A stretch of DNA of 64,000 nt from Streptomyces venezuelae (GCF_008642275.1 NZ_CP029189.1:4810501-4874500), one strand, 5' to 3'; positions 17,596 to 26,646 are shown, counted from the stretch's first letter. A program made the numbers and translations. Notes: generated from the letters alone by a model not told the origin.

Positions 17596-17632
17596 AGCCC
17601 CTCCCCTCACGGACTCCGTGAGGGGAGGGGCT
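17596..17632 (+). terminator. Strong terminator after typA
   Basis: A perfect 17-bp stem (17596-17612 with 17616-17632) with a three-base loop, 86 nt after the typA stop codon. Confidence 0.85.
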
Positions 17633-17981
17633 GTTCGCTTCTGTCAAGCGGATTTTTGCGTTCAGGTGTCCGCATACCGACCGTGACACTCCGGAAGATG
17701 AGCTAACCGTCCGTTTCGCACGTGTCTGTCTCCTATCCGTTTGTCCGGATTTCGGGTTTCTGGCGCGGATCGATGTTGTGAAAACGAGACCACTTAAGTG
17801 TGGTTTACGGCCTGACCGTCCCTGAGGATGGCTCCATTGAGCTCGGGTCAATGGGTCACGCGATGTGGGGATCGCGCCGACTCACGAGCACACTATGGGC
17901 ACGGAAATGCTCGCCGTCAGGGGTGTCGGCGAGGTTTTTTTGCCCCTCAAGTCGATCAGTGGACTCATGAGGAGGAAACCC
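17633..17981 (+). promoter_or_regulatory. Structured leader of the bldK-type operon
   Basis: An unusually AT-containing region. It has a TGGCGCGGAT element at 17761-17770, matching the AdpA consensus TGGCSNGWWY at nine of ten positions, and a CACTTAAGTG palindrome (17791-17800). Downstream are two simple hairpins (17834-17840 with 17848-17854; 17859-17864 with 17871-17876) and then an intrinsic terminator at 17910-17941. The ribosome-binding site GGAGG is at 17971-17975. Confidence 0.6.
17910..17941 (+). terminator. Intrinsic terminator in the leader of the binding-protein gene
   Basis: A 7-bp GC-rich stem (17910-17916 with 17927-17933) is followed by G and seven consecutive T residues (17935-17941). 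It lies 40 nt before the start codon, so it would act as an attenuator unless read through. Confidence 0.7.
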
Positions 17982-19634
17982 ATGCGCGGTGCCAAGAGCG
18001 CCAAGTGGGTCGTGGGCGCGGTTGTCGTCGCCCTGGCCGCTACCGCCTGTGGCGGCGGTGACGGTGACAGCAAGGACAAGGGCAGCGCCGACGGTGGCGT
18101 GTTCCGGCTCGGTAGCACGGAGCCGGACACCATCGACCCGGGGCGTGCCCACGAGTCCACCGGCGTGCTGCTGGCCAACGCCCTGTTCACCGGCCTGTAC
18201 GGCAACACGCCGGACGGCCTGGCCGAGCCCGCGCTCGCCGAGTCGGCGACGTCGGACGAGGGTTGCACCTCCTGGACCTTCAAGATCAAGCCCGACACCA
18301 AGTTCTCCAACGGCGAGGTCGTCGACGCCGAGTCGTTCGCCCGTGGTTGGGCCCGTGCCGCGCACAAGGCCGCCGCGTCCGACGTGGCGTACCACTTCGC
18401 CGGCATCAAGGGTTACGAGCAGCTGCAGGACGGCTCCGCCAAGACCTTCTCCGGTGTCACCACGCCGGACCCGACCACCATCAAGGTCGACCTGTCGAAG
18501 GCGGACTGCGAGTTCGTCCTGAAGACGGCGCACAACGCCTACAGCCCGGTCCCGAAGGTCGCCAAGGTCGGCGAAGAGGACAAGGCGTTCGGCGAGGCCC
18601 CCATCGGTAACGGTCCGTTCAAGATGGACGGTACGTGGGAGCACAACAAGGCGATCAACCTCGTCCGCAACGACGACTACTCGCTGCAGAAGGCCTCCCT
18701 CGCGAAGGTCCAGGTCACGCTGCTCAACGACAAGACCGCGCAGCAGCTCGAGTACGACGGCTTCCAGGCCGGCACGTTCGACTACGCGCACATCCCGACG
18801 CCGATGCTGAAGACGGCCGAGGCGAAGTACAAGCCGCAGAACAAGTGGTTCGCCAAGGACACCAACGGCATGAACTTCGTTCTGCCGATCGGTGACAACG
18901 GTCCGACCAACAACAAGGACGCCCGTCTGGCGATCTCCTACGCGATCGACCGTCAGGCCATCGCCAAGGGTGTCTTCCAGGGCTACCAGACCCCGTCGAC
19001 GACCATCGTGCCGCCGGCGTTCCCGAAGGCGTACCAGAAGGACCTGTGCACCTCCTGCGTCAAGCAGGACGTCGCCAAGGCCAAGGAGTACGCCGAGAAG
19101 GGCGGCCTGAAGCCGGGTACCGAGATCAAGTTCAGCTTCAACACCGGTGCGGGCCACGAAGAGTGGGTCCAGGCCATCGCGAAGCAGCTTGAGGACGTCC
19201 TCGGCCTGAAGGTCAAGCTGGACGGCAAGGACTTCCCGGGCATGCTCAAGGAGCAGCAGAGCCCGGGCGCGACCGGCATCTACCGCTTCGCGTGGGGCGC
19301 GGACTACCCGACCCCGGAGAACTTCCTGTTCCCGCTGCTGCACTCGGCGTCGATGAACAAGGACGCCGAGGGCAACGTGGCCGGTGACAACCGCGTCCGC
19401 TACAACAACCCGGCGTTCGACAAGCTGATCGACACCGCTCGTGCCACCAAGGACGAGGCCGCTCGTACGGCGATGTACAAGGAAGCCGAGAAGATGGCCA
19501 TGGACGACATGGCCCTCATCCCGACCTTCAACCGTTCCCAGTTCCGCCTGATGGCGACCGACAAGTTCAACGGTCTGGACGACATCAACTTCAACGAGGA
19601 CCCGATCCTCGAGAAGATCTCGCTCAAGAAGTAA
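17982..19634 (+). CDS. bldKB: Oligopeptide-binding lipoprotein, probable BldKB
   Basis: A 550-residue family 5 substrate-binding lipoprotein. The signal peptide ends in the lipobox ATAC with Cys23 followed by glycines. The mature protein has the usual landmarks (FRLGSTEPDTIDPG, KFSNGEVVDAESFARGW, LAISYAIDRQAIAKG). It delivers peptides to the membrane permease encoded downstream. Position directly after typA and a full opp-type operon fit the Streptomyces bldK locus, which imports a signal needed for aerial growth; the name rests on context and is not proven. GGAGG at 17971-17975 fixes the ATG. Third codon positions show more T than neighbours, suggesting strong expression. The mRNA leader contains an intrinsic terminator. 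Confidence 0.9.
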   Translation: MRGAKSAKWVVGAVVVALAATACGGGDGDSKDKGSADGGVFRLGSTEPDTIDPGRAHESTGVLLANALFTGLYGNTPDGLAEPALAESATSDEGCTSWTFKIKPDTKFSNGEVVDAESFARGWARAAHKAAASDVAYHFAGIKGYEQLQDGSAKTFSGVTTPDPTTIKVDLSKADCEFVLKTAHNAYSPVPKVAKVGEEDKAFGEAPIGNGPFKMDGTWEHNKAINLVRNDDYSLQKASLAKVQVTLLNDKTAQQLEYDGFQAGTFDYAHIPTPMLKTAEAKYKPQNKWFAKDTNGMNFVLPIGDNGPTNNKDARLAISYAIDRQAIAKGVFQGYQTPSTTIVPPAFPKAYQKDLCTSCVKQDVAKAKEYAEKGGLKPGTEIKFSFNTGAGHEEWVQAIAKQLEDVLGLKVKLDGKDFPGMLKEQQSPGATGIYRFAWGADYPTPENFLFPLLHSASMNKDAEGNVAGDNRVRYNNPAFDKLIDTARATKDEAARTAMYKEAEKMAMDDMALIPTFNRSQFRLMATDKFNGLDDINFNEDPILEKISLKK

Positions 19635-19642
19635 TCGGTTCG

Positions 19643-19702
19643 GACGGTATATCCGTCAGGAGCGAACGTGCCGCGGCCCCCGGGTGACCGGTGGGCCGCG
19701 GC
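19643..19702 (+). terminator. Two hairpins between binding-protein and permease genes
   Basis: A 5-bp stem (19643-19647 with 19653-19657) and a 10-bp GC stem (19670-19679 with 19693-19702) sit in the 198-nt gap after the lipoprotein gene. Such elements in ABC operons usually stabilise the upstream mRNA or cause partial termination, so that binding protein exceeds permease. Confidence 0.55.
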
Positions 19703-19832
19703 CCCGCTCGGCAGGCCGTTTTCACTTCGGCACCCCTCACATCCGCGGGCAATCCCCGCTGGCCGAGAGCCGGCCCGTTCCTTGGGTCGGAGGCCGCTGC
19801 TCCCAGAAGCGGCCAGGTAGAGAGGCACAAAC

Positions 19833-20759
19833 ATGGGAAGGTACGTCGCCCGTCGCCTCGGGCAGATGGTCATAGTCCTCATCGGCGCGACCATGGTTCT
19901 GTTCGCGTGTCTGTTCGTTCTCCCCGGTGACCCCGTGGGTTCGATCGCGGGCAGCGACAAGGCACGCGACCCCGCAGTGGTCGCGGAACTGAAGGCGCGT
20001 TACGGGCTCGACAAGTCGCTGCCCGAGCAGTACGTGAACTACGTCGCGAAGGTCGCGACCGGAGACCTCGGTGAGGACTTCATCCAGCGGCGCGAGGTTT
20101 CCGAGATCCTCGGCCCGAAGCTGCAGAACACCGCGAAGCTGGCCCTGCTGGCCATCGTTCTCGTCACGGCGTTCGGCATGGGCGTGGGCATCATCTCCGC
20201 GCTCTACAGATACAGCATGCTGGACATGACCACGACGTTTTTCACGACCATGGCGGTCGGTTTCCCAACCTTCGTCATCGGCATGCTGCTCAAGAAGTAC
20301 TTTGCCGTCGAACTCGGCTGGTTCCCCCCGATGAGCGGTGATCAGCTCGACGGCATGATCCTTCCCGCGGTCACCCTCGCCATCACCGACATCGCCTTCG
20401 TGGCCCGCCTCACCCGCGGCACGATGCTCGAGGTGCTGCGCGCGGACTACGTGAAGACGGCCGTGGCCAAGGGACTTCCGCGCCGGCGTGTGCTGTTCAA
20501 GCACGTGCTCCGCAACTCGTCCATTCCCGTGGTCACCTACCTGGGTATCTCGTTCGGCGGACTCCTCGGTGGTGCGCTCATCACCGAGGCGATCTTCAAC
20601 TGGGACGGTGTCGGTCTGGCACTGGTTCAGGCGATTCAGCAGCAGAACAACCCGATCGTGGTCGGCGTCGTGACGTACAGCGTCGCCATCTTCGTCGTCC
20701 TCAGCCTCATCGTGGACCTGCTGTACGCGGCCCTCGACCCGCGTATCCGCCTCAGCTGA
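19833..20759 (+). CDS. Oligopeptide ABC permease, OppB/DppB type
   Basis: A 308-residue inner-membrane permease with about six helices. The N-terminus MGRYVARRLGQMVIVLIGAT is typical of OppB/DppB proteins and the cytoplasmic EAA loop is clear (DYVKTAVAKGLPRRRVLFKH, then RNSSIPV). It pairs with the next permease to form the channel and contacts the ATPases through the EAA loop. Probably one of the two BldK permeases. It lies 23 nt before the second permease gene. Confidence 0.93.
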   Translation: MGRYVARRLGQMVIVLIGATMVLFACLFVLPGDPVGSIAGSDKARDPAVVAELKARYGLDKSLPEQYVNYVAKVATGDLGEDFIQRREVSEILGPKLQNTAKLALLAIVLVTAFGMGVGIISALYRYSMLDMTTTFFTTMAVGFPTFVIGMLLKKYFAVELGWFPPMSGDQLDGMILPAVTLAITDIAFVARLTRGTMLEVLRADYVKTAVAKGLPRRRVLFKHVLRNSSIPVVTYLGISFGGLLGGALITEAIFNWDGVGLALVQAIQQQNNPIVVGVVTYSVAIFVVLSLIVDLLYAALDPRIRLS

Positions 20760-20782
20760 CCGCCCCCAAGGAGGATTTCCTC

Positions 20783-21706
20783 ATGTCTGAGCTCGCAACG
20801 AGCCCGGCGATCGGGGACGAGAACCCCGTGTCGTCCGCTTCGGCCAAGGCCGAACCCGCACCCAAGCAACTGACCCAGTGGGGCGAGATCCGCCACCGCT
20901 TCGTTCAGAACAAGCTGGCCGTCGTCGGCCTCGTGATCATCACCCTGCTGTTCCTGACCGCCATCTTCGGGGACATGCTCGCCCCGTTCGACCCCGGTGC
21001 GCAGGACCTGGAGAAGACCCTGGTCGCGCCCAACGGCACCCACTGGATGGGCACCGACGCCCTGGGCCGCGACATGTTCTCGCGCCTCATAGCCGGTACC
21101 CGTGTGGCCATGTTCGTCGGCCTCGCCTCGATCTTCTTCGCGGTGCTGATCGGTGTCATCCTCGGCGCCATCGCCGGCTACTTCCCCGGCTTCGCCGACA
21201 CCCTCGTCATGCGCGTCGCGGACGTCTTCCTCGCGTTCCCGCTGATGATCGGTGCCATCGTCATCATCCTGGTCACCGGTCGTGGCATCACCCCGGTGAT
21301 CATCTCGCTCGCGATCTTCTCGTGGGCCACCGTGGCCAGGCTCCTGCGCAGCTCGATCCTGTCCGTGCGCGAGATGGACTACGTCCACGCGGCCAAGGCA
21401 CTGGGCGCGAGCGGCTGGCGCATCGTGCGCACGCACATCCTGCCCAACTCGCTGACCGCCGTGCTCGTCTACGCGACCTTCAACGTCGGCACCACGATCG
21501 TCGGCGTCGCGGCGCTCTCCTTCCTCGGCGCCGGTGTTCCCGTCGACGTCCCGGAGTGGGGCAACATGCTGGCGGCCGGCCAGGGCTTCATCGGCGTCAA
21601 CGACTACCTGTGGTACTTCCCCAGCCTCTTCGTCGTCGTCACCGTGCTCGGCTTCGCCTTCGTCGGCGACGGCCTGCGTGACGCACTCGACCCGAAGCTC
21701 CGGTAG
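20783..21706 (+). CDS. Oligopeptide ABC permease, OppC/DppC type
   Basis: A 307-residue permease with an N-terminal cytoplasmic extension rich in alanine, proline and lysine, then about six helices. OppC/DppC landmarks include HWMGTDALGRDMFSRLI and the EAA loop DYVHAAKALGASGWRIVRTH. It forms the heterodimeric channel with the preceding permease. GGAGG lies just before the ATG. Confidence 0.93.
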   Translation: MSELATSPAIGDENPVSSASAKAEPAPKQLTQWGEIRHRFVQNKLAVVGLVIITLLFLTAIFGDMLAPFDPGAQDLEKTLVAPNGTHWMGTDALGRDMFSRLIAGTRVAMFVGLASIFFAVLIGVILGAIAGYFPGFADTLVMRVADVFLAFPLMIGAIVIILVTGRGITPVIISLAIFSWATVARLLRSSILSVREMDYVHAAKALGASGWRIVRTHILPNSLTAVLVYATFNVGTTIVGVAALSFLGAGVPVDVPEWGNMLAAGQGFIGVNDYLWYFPSLFVVVTVLGFAFVGDGLRDALDPKLR

Positions 21707-21715
21707 GGCCGCCCG

Positions 21716-22807
21716 ATGCCCCGAGACAACATCAGCAAGCAGGACGAAGGTGGCGGCGTGACCACGTCGGAGATTCTCAGCGTTGCGGAGACGGGCGGCG
21801 GATCCGCCGTGCCGCTGCTGGAGGTGGACAACCTCCAGGTCGAGTTCAAGACCCGTGACGGGGTCGCCAAGGCCGTCAACGGCGTGAGCTACAGCGTCAA
21901 CGCCGGCGAGACCCTCGCCGTGCTCGGCGAGTCCGGCTCCGGCAAGTCCGTCACCGCCCAGGCGATCATGGGCATCCTCGACAGCCCGCCCGGACGCGTG
22001 TCCGGCGGCGAGGTGCGCTTCCACGGCAAGGACATCCTCAAGATGTCCGACGAGGAGCGCCGTAAGCTCCGCGGCGACAAGATGGCGATGATCTTCCAGG
22101 ACGCGCTGTCCTCGCTGAACCCCGTCTACTCGGTGGGCGACCAGCTCGGCGAGATGTTCCGGGTCCACCGCGGAGCTTCCAAGAAGGAAGCGAAGCTCAA
22201 GGCCATCGAGCTCATGGACCGCGTGAAGATCCCCGCCGCCAAGGCGCGCGTGGGTGACTACCCGCACCAGTTCTCCGGCGGTATGCGCCAGCGCATCATG
22301 ATCGCCATGGCGCTGGCCCTGGAGCCGGACCTGATCATCGCCGACGAGCCGACCACGGCCCTCGACGTGACGGTCCAGGCGCAGGTCATGGACCTGCTCG
22401 CGGAGCTCCAGCGCGAGATGAACATGGGCCTGATCCTGATCACCCACGACCTCGGCGTCGTCGCCGACGTCGCGGACAAGATCGCGGTCATGTACGCGGG
22501 CCGGATCGTCGAGACCGCTCCGGTCCACGAGATCTACAAGCGACCTTCCCACCCGTACACCCGTGGCCTGCTGGACTCGATCCCGCGCCTGGACCAGAAG
22601 GGCCAGGAGCTCTACGCGATCAAGGGTCTGCCGCCCAACCTGCTCCGCATTCCCTCGGGTTGCGCCTTCAGCCCCCGCTGCCCCAAGGCGCAGGACATCT
22701 GCCGCACCGAGATCCCGGTGCTGCACCCGGTCACCGAGCAGGACGGCACCGAACTGCCCGGCCGCGGCAGCGCGTGCCACTTCTGGAAGGACCAGATCCA
22801 TGGCTGA
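21716..22807 (+). CDS. bldKD: Oligopeptide ABC transporter ATPase, OppD type
   Basis: A 363-residue ATPase. Walker A is GESGSGKS, the signature is FSGGMRQR, Walker B is LIIADEPT and the switch histidine is in ITHDLGVV. The C-terminal oligopeptide/dipeptide-specific extension carries four cysteines (GCAFSPRCPKAQDIC, then SACHF), the pattern that binds an iron-sulfur cluster in some DppD/OppD structures. The ATG at 21716 gives a longer N-terminus than usual; a GTG at 21758 is a reasonable alternative. It overlaps the next gene by eight bases. The symbol follows the expected bldK order and is tentative. Confidence 0.92.
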   Translation: MPRDNISKQDEGGGVTTSEILSVAETGGGSAVPLLEVDNLQVEFKTRDGVAKAVNGVSYSVNAGETLAVLGESGSGKSVTAQAIMGILDSPPGRVSGGEVRFHGKDILKMSDEERRKLRGDKMAMIFQDALSSLNPVYSVGDQLGEMFRVHRGASKKEAKLKAIELMDRVKIPAAKARVGDYPHQFSGGMRQRIMIAMALALEPDLIIADEPTTALDVTVQAQVMDLLAELQREMNMGLILITHDLGVVADVADKIAVMYAGRIVETAPVHEIYKRPSHPYTRGLLDSIPRLDQKGQELYAIKGLPPNLLRIPSGCAFSPRCPKAQDICRTEIPVLHPVTEQDGTELPGRGSACHFWKDQIHG

Positions 22808-23852
22808 GCTCACCAAGAACGCCACCGAGCGCGAGCCGATCCTCCAGGTCCGTAACCTGGTCAAGCACTTCCCGCTGACCCAGGGAATCCTGTTCAAGAA
22901 GCAGGTCGGTGCGGTCAAGGCGGTCGACGGGGTCTCCTTCGACCTGTACCAGGGCGAGACCCTCGGCATCGTCGGCGAGTCCGGCTGTGGCAAGTCCACG
23001 GTCGCCAAGCTCCTGATGAACCTGGAGCGGGCCACCGCGGGCGAGGTCTTCTACAAGGGCCAGGACATCACCAAGCTGTCCGGCCGCGCGCTGAAGGCCG
23101 TGCGCCGCAACATCCAGATGGTGTTCCAGGACCCGTACACCTCGCTGAACCCGCGCATGACGGTCGGCGACATCATCGGGGAGACCTTCGAGATCCACCC
23201 CGAGGTGGCCCCGAAGGGCGACCGGCGCCGCAAGGTCCAGGAGCTCCTGGACGTCGTGGGCCTGAACCCGGAGTACATCAACCGGTACCCGCACCAGTTC
23301 TCCGGCGGCCAGCGCCAGCGCATCGGCATCGCCCGCGGCCTCGCCCTGCAGCCCGAGATCATCATCTGCGACGAGCCGGTCTCCGCGCTCGACGTGTCGG
23401 TGCAGGCCCAGGTCATCAACCTGATGGAGAAGCTGCAGGACGAGTTCAACCTCTCCTACCTCTTCATCGCGCACGACCTCTCGATCGTCCGGCACATCTC
23501 GGACCGCGTGGGCGTCATGTACCTCGGCAAGATGGCCGAGATCGGCACCGACGCCCAGATCTACGAGCACCCGACCCACCCGTACACCCAGGCGCTGCTG
23601 TCCGCCGTCCCGGTCCCGGACCCGGACGCGCGCGAGGGCCGCGAGCGGATCATCCTCACCGGTGACGTACCGTCCCCGGCCAACCCGCCGTCGGGCTGCC
23701 GTTTCCGCACCCGCTGCTGGAAGGCCCAGGACAAGTGCTCCACCGAGGAGCCGCTGCTGGCGATCCCGGAGCGCTTCAAGGGCGTGAACACGCTGGCCGC
23801 GCACGATTCCGCGTGCCACTTCGCCGAGGAGAAGGCCATCCTGGCCGTCTGA
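22800..23852 (+). CDS. bldKE: Oligopeptide ABC transporter ATPase, OppF type
   Basis: A 350-residue ATPase. Walker A is GESGCGKS, the signature FSGGQRQR, Walker B IIICDEPV, and the D-loop [10 protein letters not shown]. The C-terminus has the oligopeptide-family extension with cysteines ([20 protein letters not shown]). The start ATG overlaps the stop region of the preceding ATPase gene by eight bases, which implies coupled translation and rules out a longer in-frame extension inside that gene. Last gene of the operon, followed by a strong terminator. Symbol tentative, from operon order. Confidence 0.92.
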   Translation: MAELTKNATEREPILQVRNLVKHFPLTQGILFKKQVGAVKAVDGVSFDLYQGETLGIVGESGCGKSTVAKLLMNLERATAGEVFYKGQDITKLSGRALKAVRRNIQMVFQDPYTSLNPRMTVGDIIGETFEIHPEVAPKGDRRRKVQELLDVVGLNPEYINRYPHQFSGGQRQRIGIARGLALQPEIIICDEPVSALDVSVQAQVINLMEKLQDEFNLSYLFIAHDLSIVRHISDRVGVMYLGKMAEIGTDAQIYEHPTHPYTQALLSAVPVPDPDAREGRERIILTGDVPSPANPPSGCRFRTRCWKAQDKCSTEEPLLAIPERFKGVNTLAAHDSACHFAEEKAILAV

Positions 23853-23870
23853 CCGGCGCGTTCCTTCCCG

Positions 23871-23912
23871 ACGGCCGGCTCCCGGTGCCTCACGGCGCCG
23901 GGAGCCGGCCGT
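23871..23912 (+). terminator. Terminator of the first peptide-transport operon
   Basis: A perfect 15-bp stem (23871-23885 with 23898-23912) with a 12-base loop, 18 nt after the last stop codon. Confidence 0.8.
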
Positions 23913-23983
23913 TCGCGTACCCGTCGACCGGAGCCGGGGGAAACCGGTTGCGTGCCCGGGATCCGGGGACGGAGAGTGACGGC

Positions 23984-24910
23984 ATGACCCTCACCGTACG
24001 GGCCGCCGGGCCCGGGGACGCGTCCGACATCTGCGCGCTGCTCAACGCCGTCGACGTGATCGAGATCGGCCGCCCGGAGACCGATCTGGGCACTGTCGAG
24101 TCCGACCTCAACGCCCCCGACGTGGACCTGGCCACCGACTCCTGGCTCGCCTTCCAGGGCGGGAGACTCGTCGCCTACGCCCTCGTCTGGGCGGACTCCG
24201 GCCCGGGGCGCGTCGACGGGGACCACTACGTGCTGCCCGGCCACCACGAGGCCGCCGGCCTGCTGCTGGAGCGCATGGAGGCCAGGGCCCGGGAGCTGTC
24301 CGGCGGGCCCGGCGTCCTGAGGCTCCAGCTCAACGTGAAGCCCACCCTCGACCTCTCCCTCCTCAGCGGGCGCGGCTACCGCACCATCCGGCGCTACCAG
24401 GTCATGACCCGCGCGCTGTCCCCGGCCGCCGATCCGGCACCGGTCCCGCCGGCCGGGCTCACCCTGCGGCACTGCGCCGACGACGAGGCCGACCGTCACC
24501 GGGCCCACGCCCTGGTCGAGCGGACCTTCGCCGCGCACTTCGGCCACGTGGACCGCCCGTACGAGACCTGGCTCGACCACATAGACGGCCGCAAGATCGA
24601 CTGGTCGCTGGTGTGGATCGCGAGCCTGCCCGGCCACGGCGACGCGGCCGTGCTGCTCACGCGGGACGACCGTACGAGCATGGCCTGGGTCAGCCACATC
24701 GGCGTGGCCGAGGAGGTGCGCGGCCGGGGCGTCGGCGGTTTCCTGCTGCGCCACTGCTTCGCCGTCTACGCGGAGCGCGGCCGGGACTGCGTGGGTCTCG
24801 GGGTGGACACGCACAACGTGACCGGCGCGCTCGCACTGTACGAGGCGCACGGCATGGGCCTGCACTACGCGGTCGACTCGTGGGAGCTCGTGTTGCACCC
24901 CCAGGGGTGA
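23984..24910 (+). CDS. GNAT family N-acetyltransferase, double-domain
   Basis: A 308-residue protein with two GNAT-like halves. The C-terminal half (about 160-305) has the acetyl-CoA-binding motif VAEEVRGRGVGGFLLRHCF and the NVTGALALYEAHGMG signature. The N-terminal half (1-145) resembles a degenerate GNAT domain in which the pyrophosphate-binding loop is not evident. Substrate unknown. GGAGAG precedes the ATG. It lies between two peptide-transport operons on the same strand and behind a terminator, so it is probably transcribed separately. Confidence 0.85.
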   Translation: MTLTVRAAGPGDASDICALLNAVDVIEIGRPETDLGTVESDLNAPDVDLATDSWLAFQGGRLVAYALVWADSGPGRVDGDHYVLPGHHEAAGLLLERMEARARELSGGPGVLRLQLNVKPTLDLSLLSGRGYRTIRRYQVMTRALSPAADPAPVPPAGLTLRHCADDEADRHRAHALVERTFAAHFGHVDRPYETWLDHIDGRKIDWSLVWIASLPGHGDAAVLLTRDDRTSMAWVSHIGVAEEVRGRGVGGFLLRHCFAVYAERGRDCVGLGVDTHNVTGALALYEAHGMGLHYAVDSWELVLHPQG

Positions 24911-25017
24911 CAGGGGCGTGACGCGCGGGTGCAATCGGTCCAACCAGGAGTGTGCGGAGCCCCACATAGGGTGACATAGGCCCCTAAGCGAGTCTTGGGA
25001 TCCCTAGGAGGCACTCC

Positions 25018-26646
25018 ATGCGCGGAGCCACCCACGCCACGTGGGCCGCATGTGCGGTGGCCGTCGCCCTCGCGGCGACGGCCTGCGGCGGCGGCAGCGA
25101 CAGCGGCGGAGGCGGCGAGGCGGGAATCGTCAGCTCCTCGTGGGGCGACCCGCAGAACCCGCTGGAGCCCGCCAACACCAACGAGGTGCAGGGCGGCAAG
25201 GTGCTCGACATGCTCTTCCGGGGCCTCAAGCGCTACGACCCGAAGACCGGCGAGGCCCTCGACATGGTCGCCGAGAAGATCGAGACGACGGACAGTCAGA
25301 ACTTCACCATCACGCTGAAGGACGGCTGGAAGTTCAGCAACGACGAGCCGGTCACCGCGCAGTCCTTCGTCGACGCCTGGAACTACGGCGCGGACGTGCG
25401 CAACAAGCAGAACAACTCGCCGTTCTTCTCCGACATCGTCGGCTACGCGGACGTCCACCCCGCCTCCGGTGAGCCCAAGGCCAAGACGATGTCCGGACTG
25501 GTCGTCAAGAACGACAAGACCTTCACGGTCGCCCTGAAGAACAAGTTCTCCACCTGGCCCGAGACCCTCGGCTACCAGGCCTTCTCCCCCCTGCCCAAGG
25601 CCTTCTTCACCGACCACGCCGCCTGGCTGGACAAGCCGATCGGCAACGGCCCGTACACGGTGGACTCGTACACCAAGGGCACCGGTATGAAGCTGCGCAA
25701 GTGGGACACCTACCCCGGCCCGGACAAGGCGCAGAACGGTGGTGTGGACCTGAAGGTCTACACCGACAACAACACCGCCTACACCGACCTGATCTCCGGC
25801 AACCTCGACCTCGTCGACGACATCCCGGCGCAGCAGCTCAAGAACGTCAAGAACGACCTCGGTGACCGGTACATCAACCAGCCGGCCCTCATCATCCAGA
25901 CCCTCACCTTCCCGCTGTACGACCCGCAGTGGAGCAAGGAAGGGATGGAGAACGTCCGGATCGGCATCTCGCGGGCCATCAACCGCGACGAGATCACCAA
26001 GCAGATCTTCCGCGAGACCCGCACCCCGGCCAAGGACTGGACCTCCCCGGCCCTCGGCGAGAAGGGCGGCTTCTCCTCCACGGTCTGCGGCGACGCCTGC
26101 GTCTACGACCCGGCCGCGGCCAAGAAGCTCATCACGGACGCCGGCGGGCTCCCCGGCGGCAAGGTCACGCTGACCTCCAACGTGGACACCGGCTCGCACC
26201 GCGACTGGATGGACGCCGTCTGCAACAGCATCAACAACGCGCTGGGCGAGGGCCCGGTCTGCACGGTCAACCCGGTCGGCACCTTCGCGGACTTCCGCAA
26301 CCAGCAGAGCAGCTTCAAGCTGACCGGTCCCTTCCGCTCCGGCTGGCAGGCCGACTACCCCCTGATCCAGAACTTCCTCCAGCCGCTCTACTACACAGGG
26401 GCCTCCTCCAACTACGGGAAGTTCAGCAACCCGGAGTTCGACAAGCTCGTCGACGAGGCCAACCAGGAGAGCGACCCGGCCAAGGCCGTCGCGAAGTTCC
26501 AGGACTCCGAGAAGATCCTCGCGGCGCAGATGCCGTCGATCCCGCTCTGGTACCAGAACGGCAGCGCGGGCTACGCGGAGCGGCTCTCGGACGTCGCGCT
26601 CAACCAGTTCAGCGTCCCCGTGTACGACCAGATCAAGGTCGGCTGA
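25018..26646 (+). CDS. Oligopeptide-binding lipoprotein, second operon
   Basis: A 542-residue family 5 substrate-binding lipoprotein with lipobox ATAC and Cys23, followed by a glycine/serine linker. The signal peptide end (VALAATACGGG) is nearly identical to that of the first operon's binding protein, but the mature sequence is clearly diverged (IVSSSWGDPQNPLEPANTN, WKFSNDEPVTAQSFVDAW). Differing binding proteins on similar permease/ATPase sets suggest different peptides. GGAGG seven bases upstream fixes the ATG. First gene of a five-gene operon with gaps of 31, -8, 12 and -8 nt. Confidence 0.93.
   Translation: MRGATHATWAACAVAVALAATACGGGSDSGGGGEAGIVSSSWGDPQNPLEPANTNEVQGGKVLDMLFRGLKRYDPKTGEALDMVAEKIETTDSQNFTITLKDGWKFSNDEPVTAQSFVDAWNYGADVRNKQNNSPFFSDIVGYADVHPASGEPKAKTMSGLVVKNDKTFTVALKNKFSTWPETLGYQAFSPLPKAFFTDHAAWLDKPIGNGPYTVDSYTKGTGMKLRKWDTYPGPDKAQNGGVDLKVYTDNNTAYTDLISGNLDLVDDIPAQQLKNVKNDLGDRYINQPALIIQTLTFPLYDPQWSKEGMENVRIGISRAINRDEITKQIFRETRTPAKDWTSPALGEKGGFSSTVCGDACVYDPAAAKKLITDAGGLPGGKVTLTSNVDTGSHRDWMDAVCNSINNALGEGPVCTVNPVGTFADFRNQQSSFKLTGPFRSGWQADYPLIQNFLQPLYYTGASSNYGKFSNPEFDKLVDEANQESDPAKAVAKFQDSEKILAAQMPSIPLWYQNGSAGYAERLSDVALNQFSVPVYDQIKVG

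Noticed and set aside
20636..23035. 799-codon minus-strand frame across the permease and ATPase genes
   Set aside because: Antisense shadow of clear ABC transporter genes.
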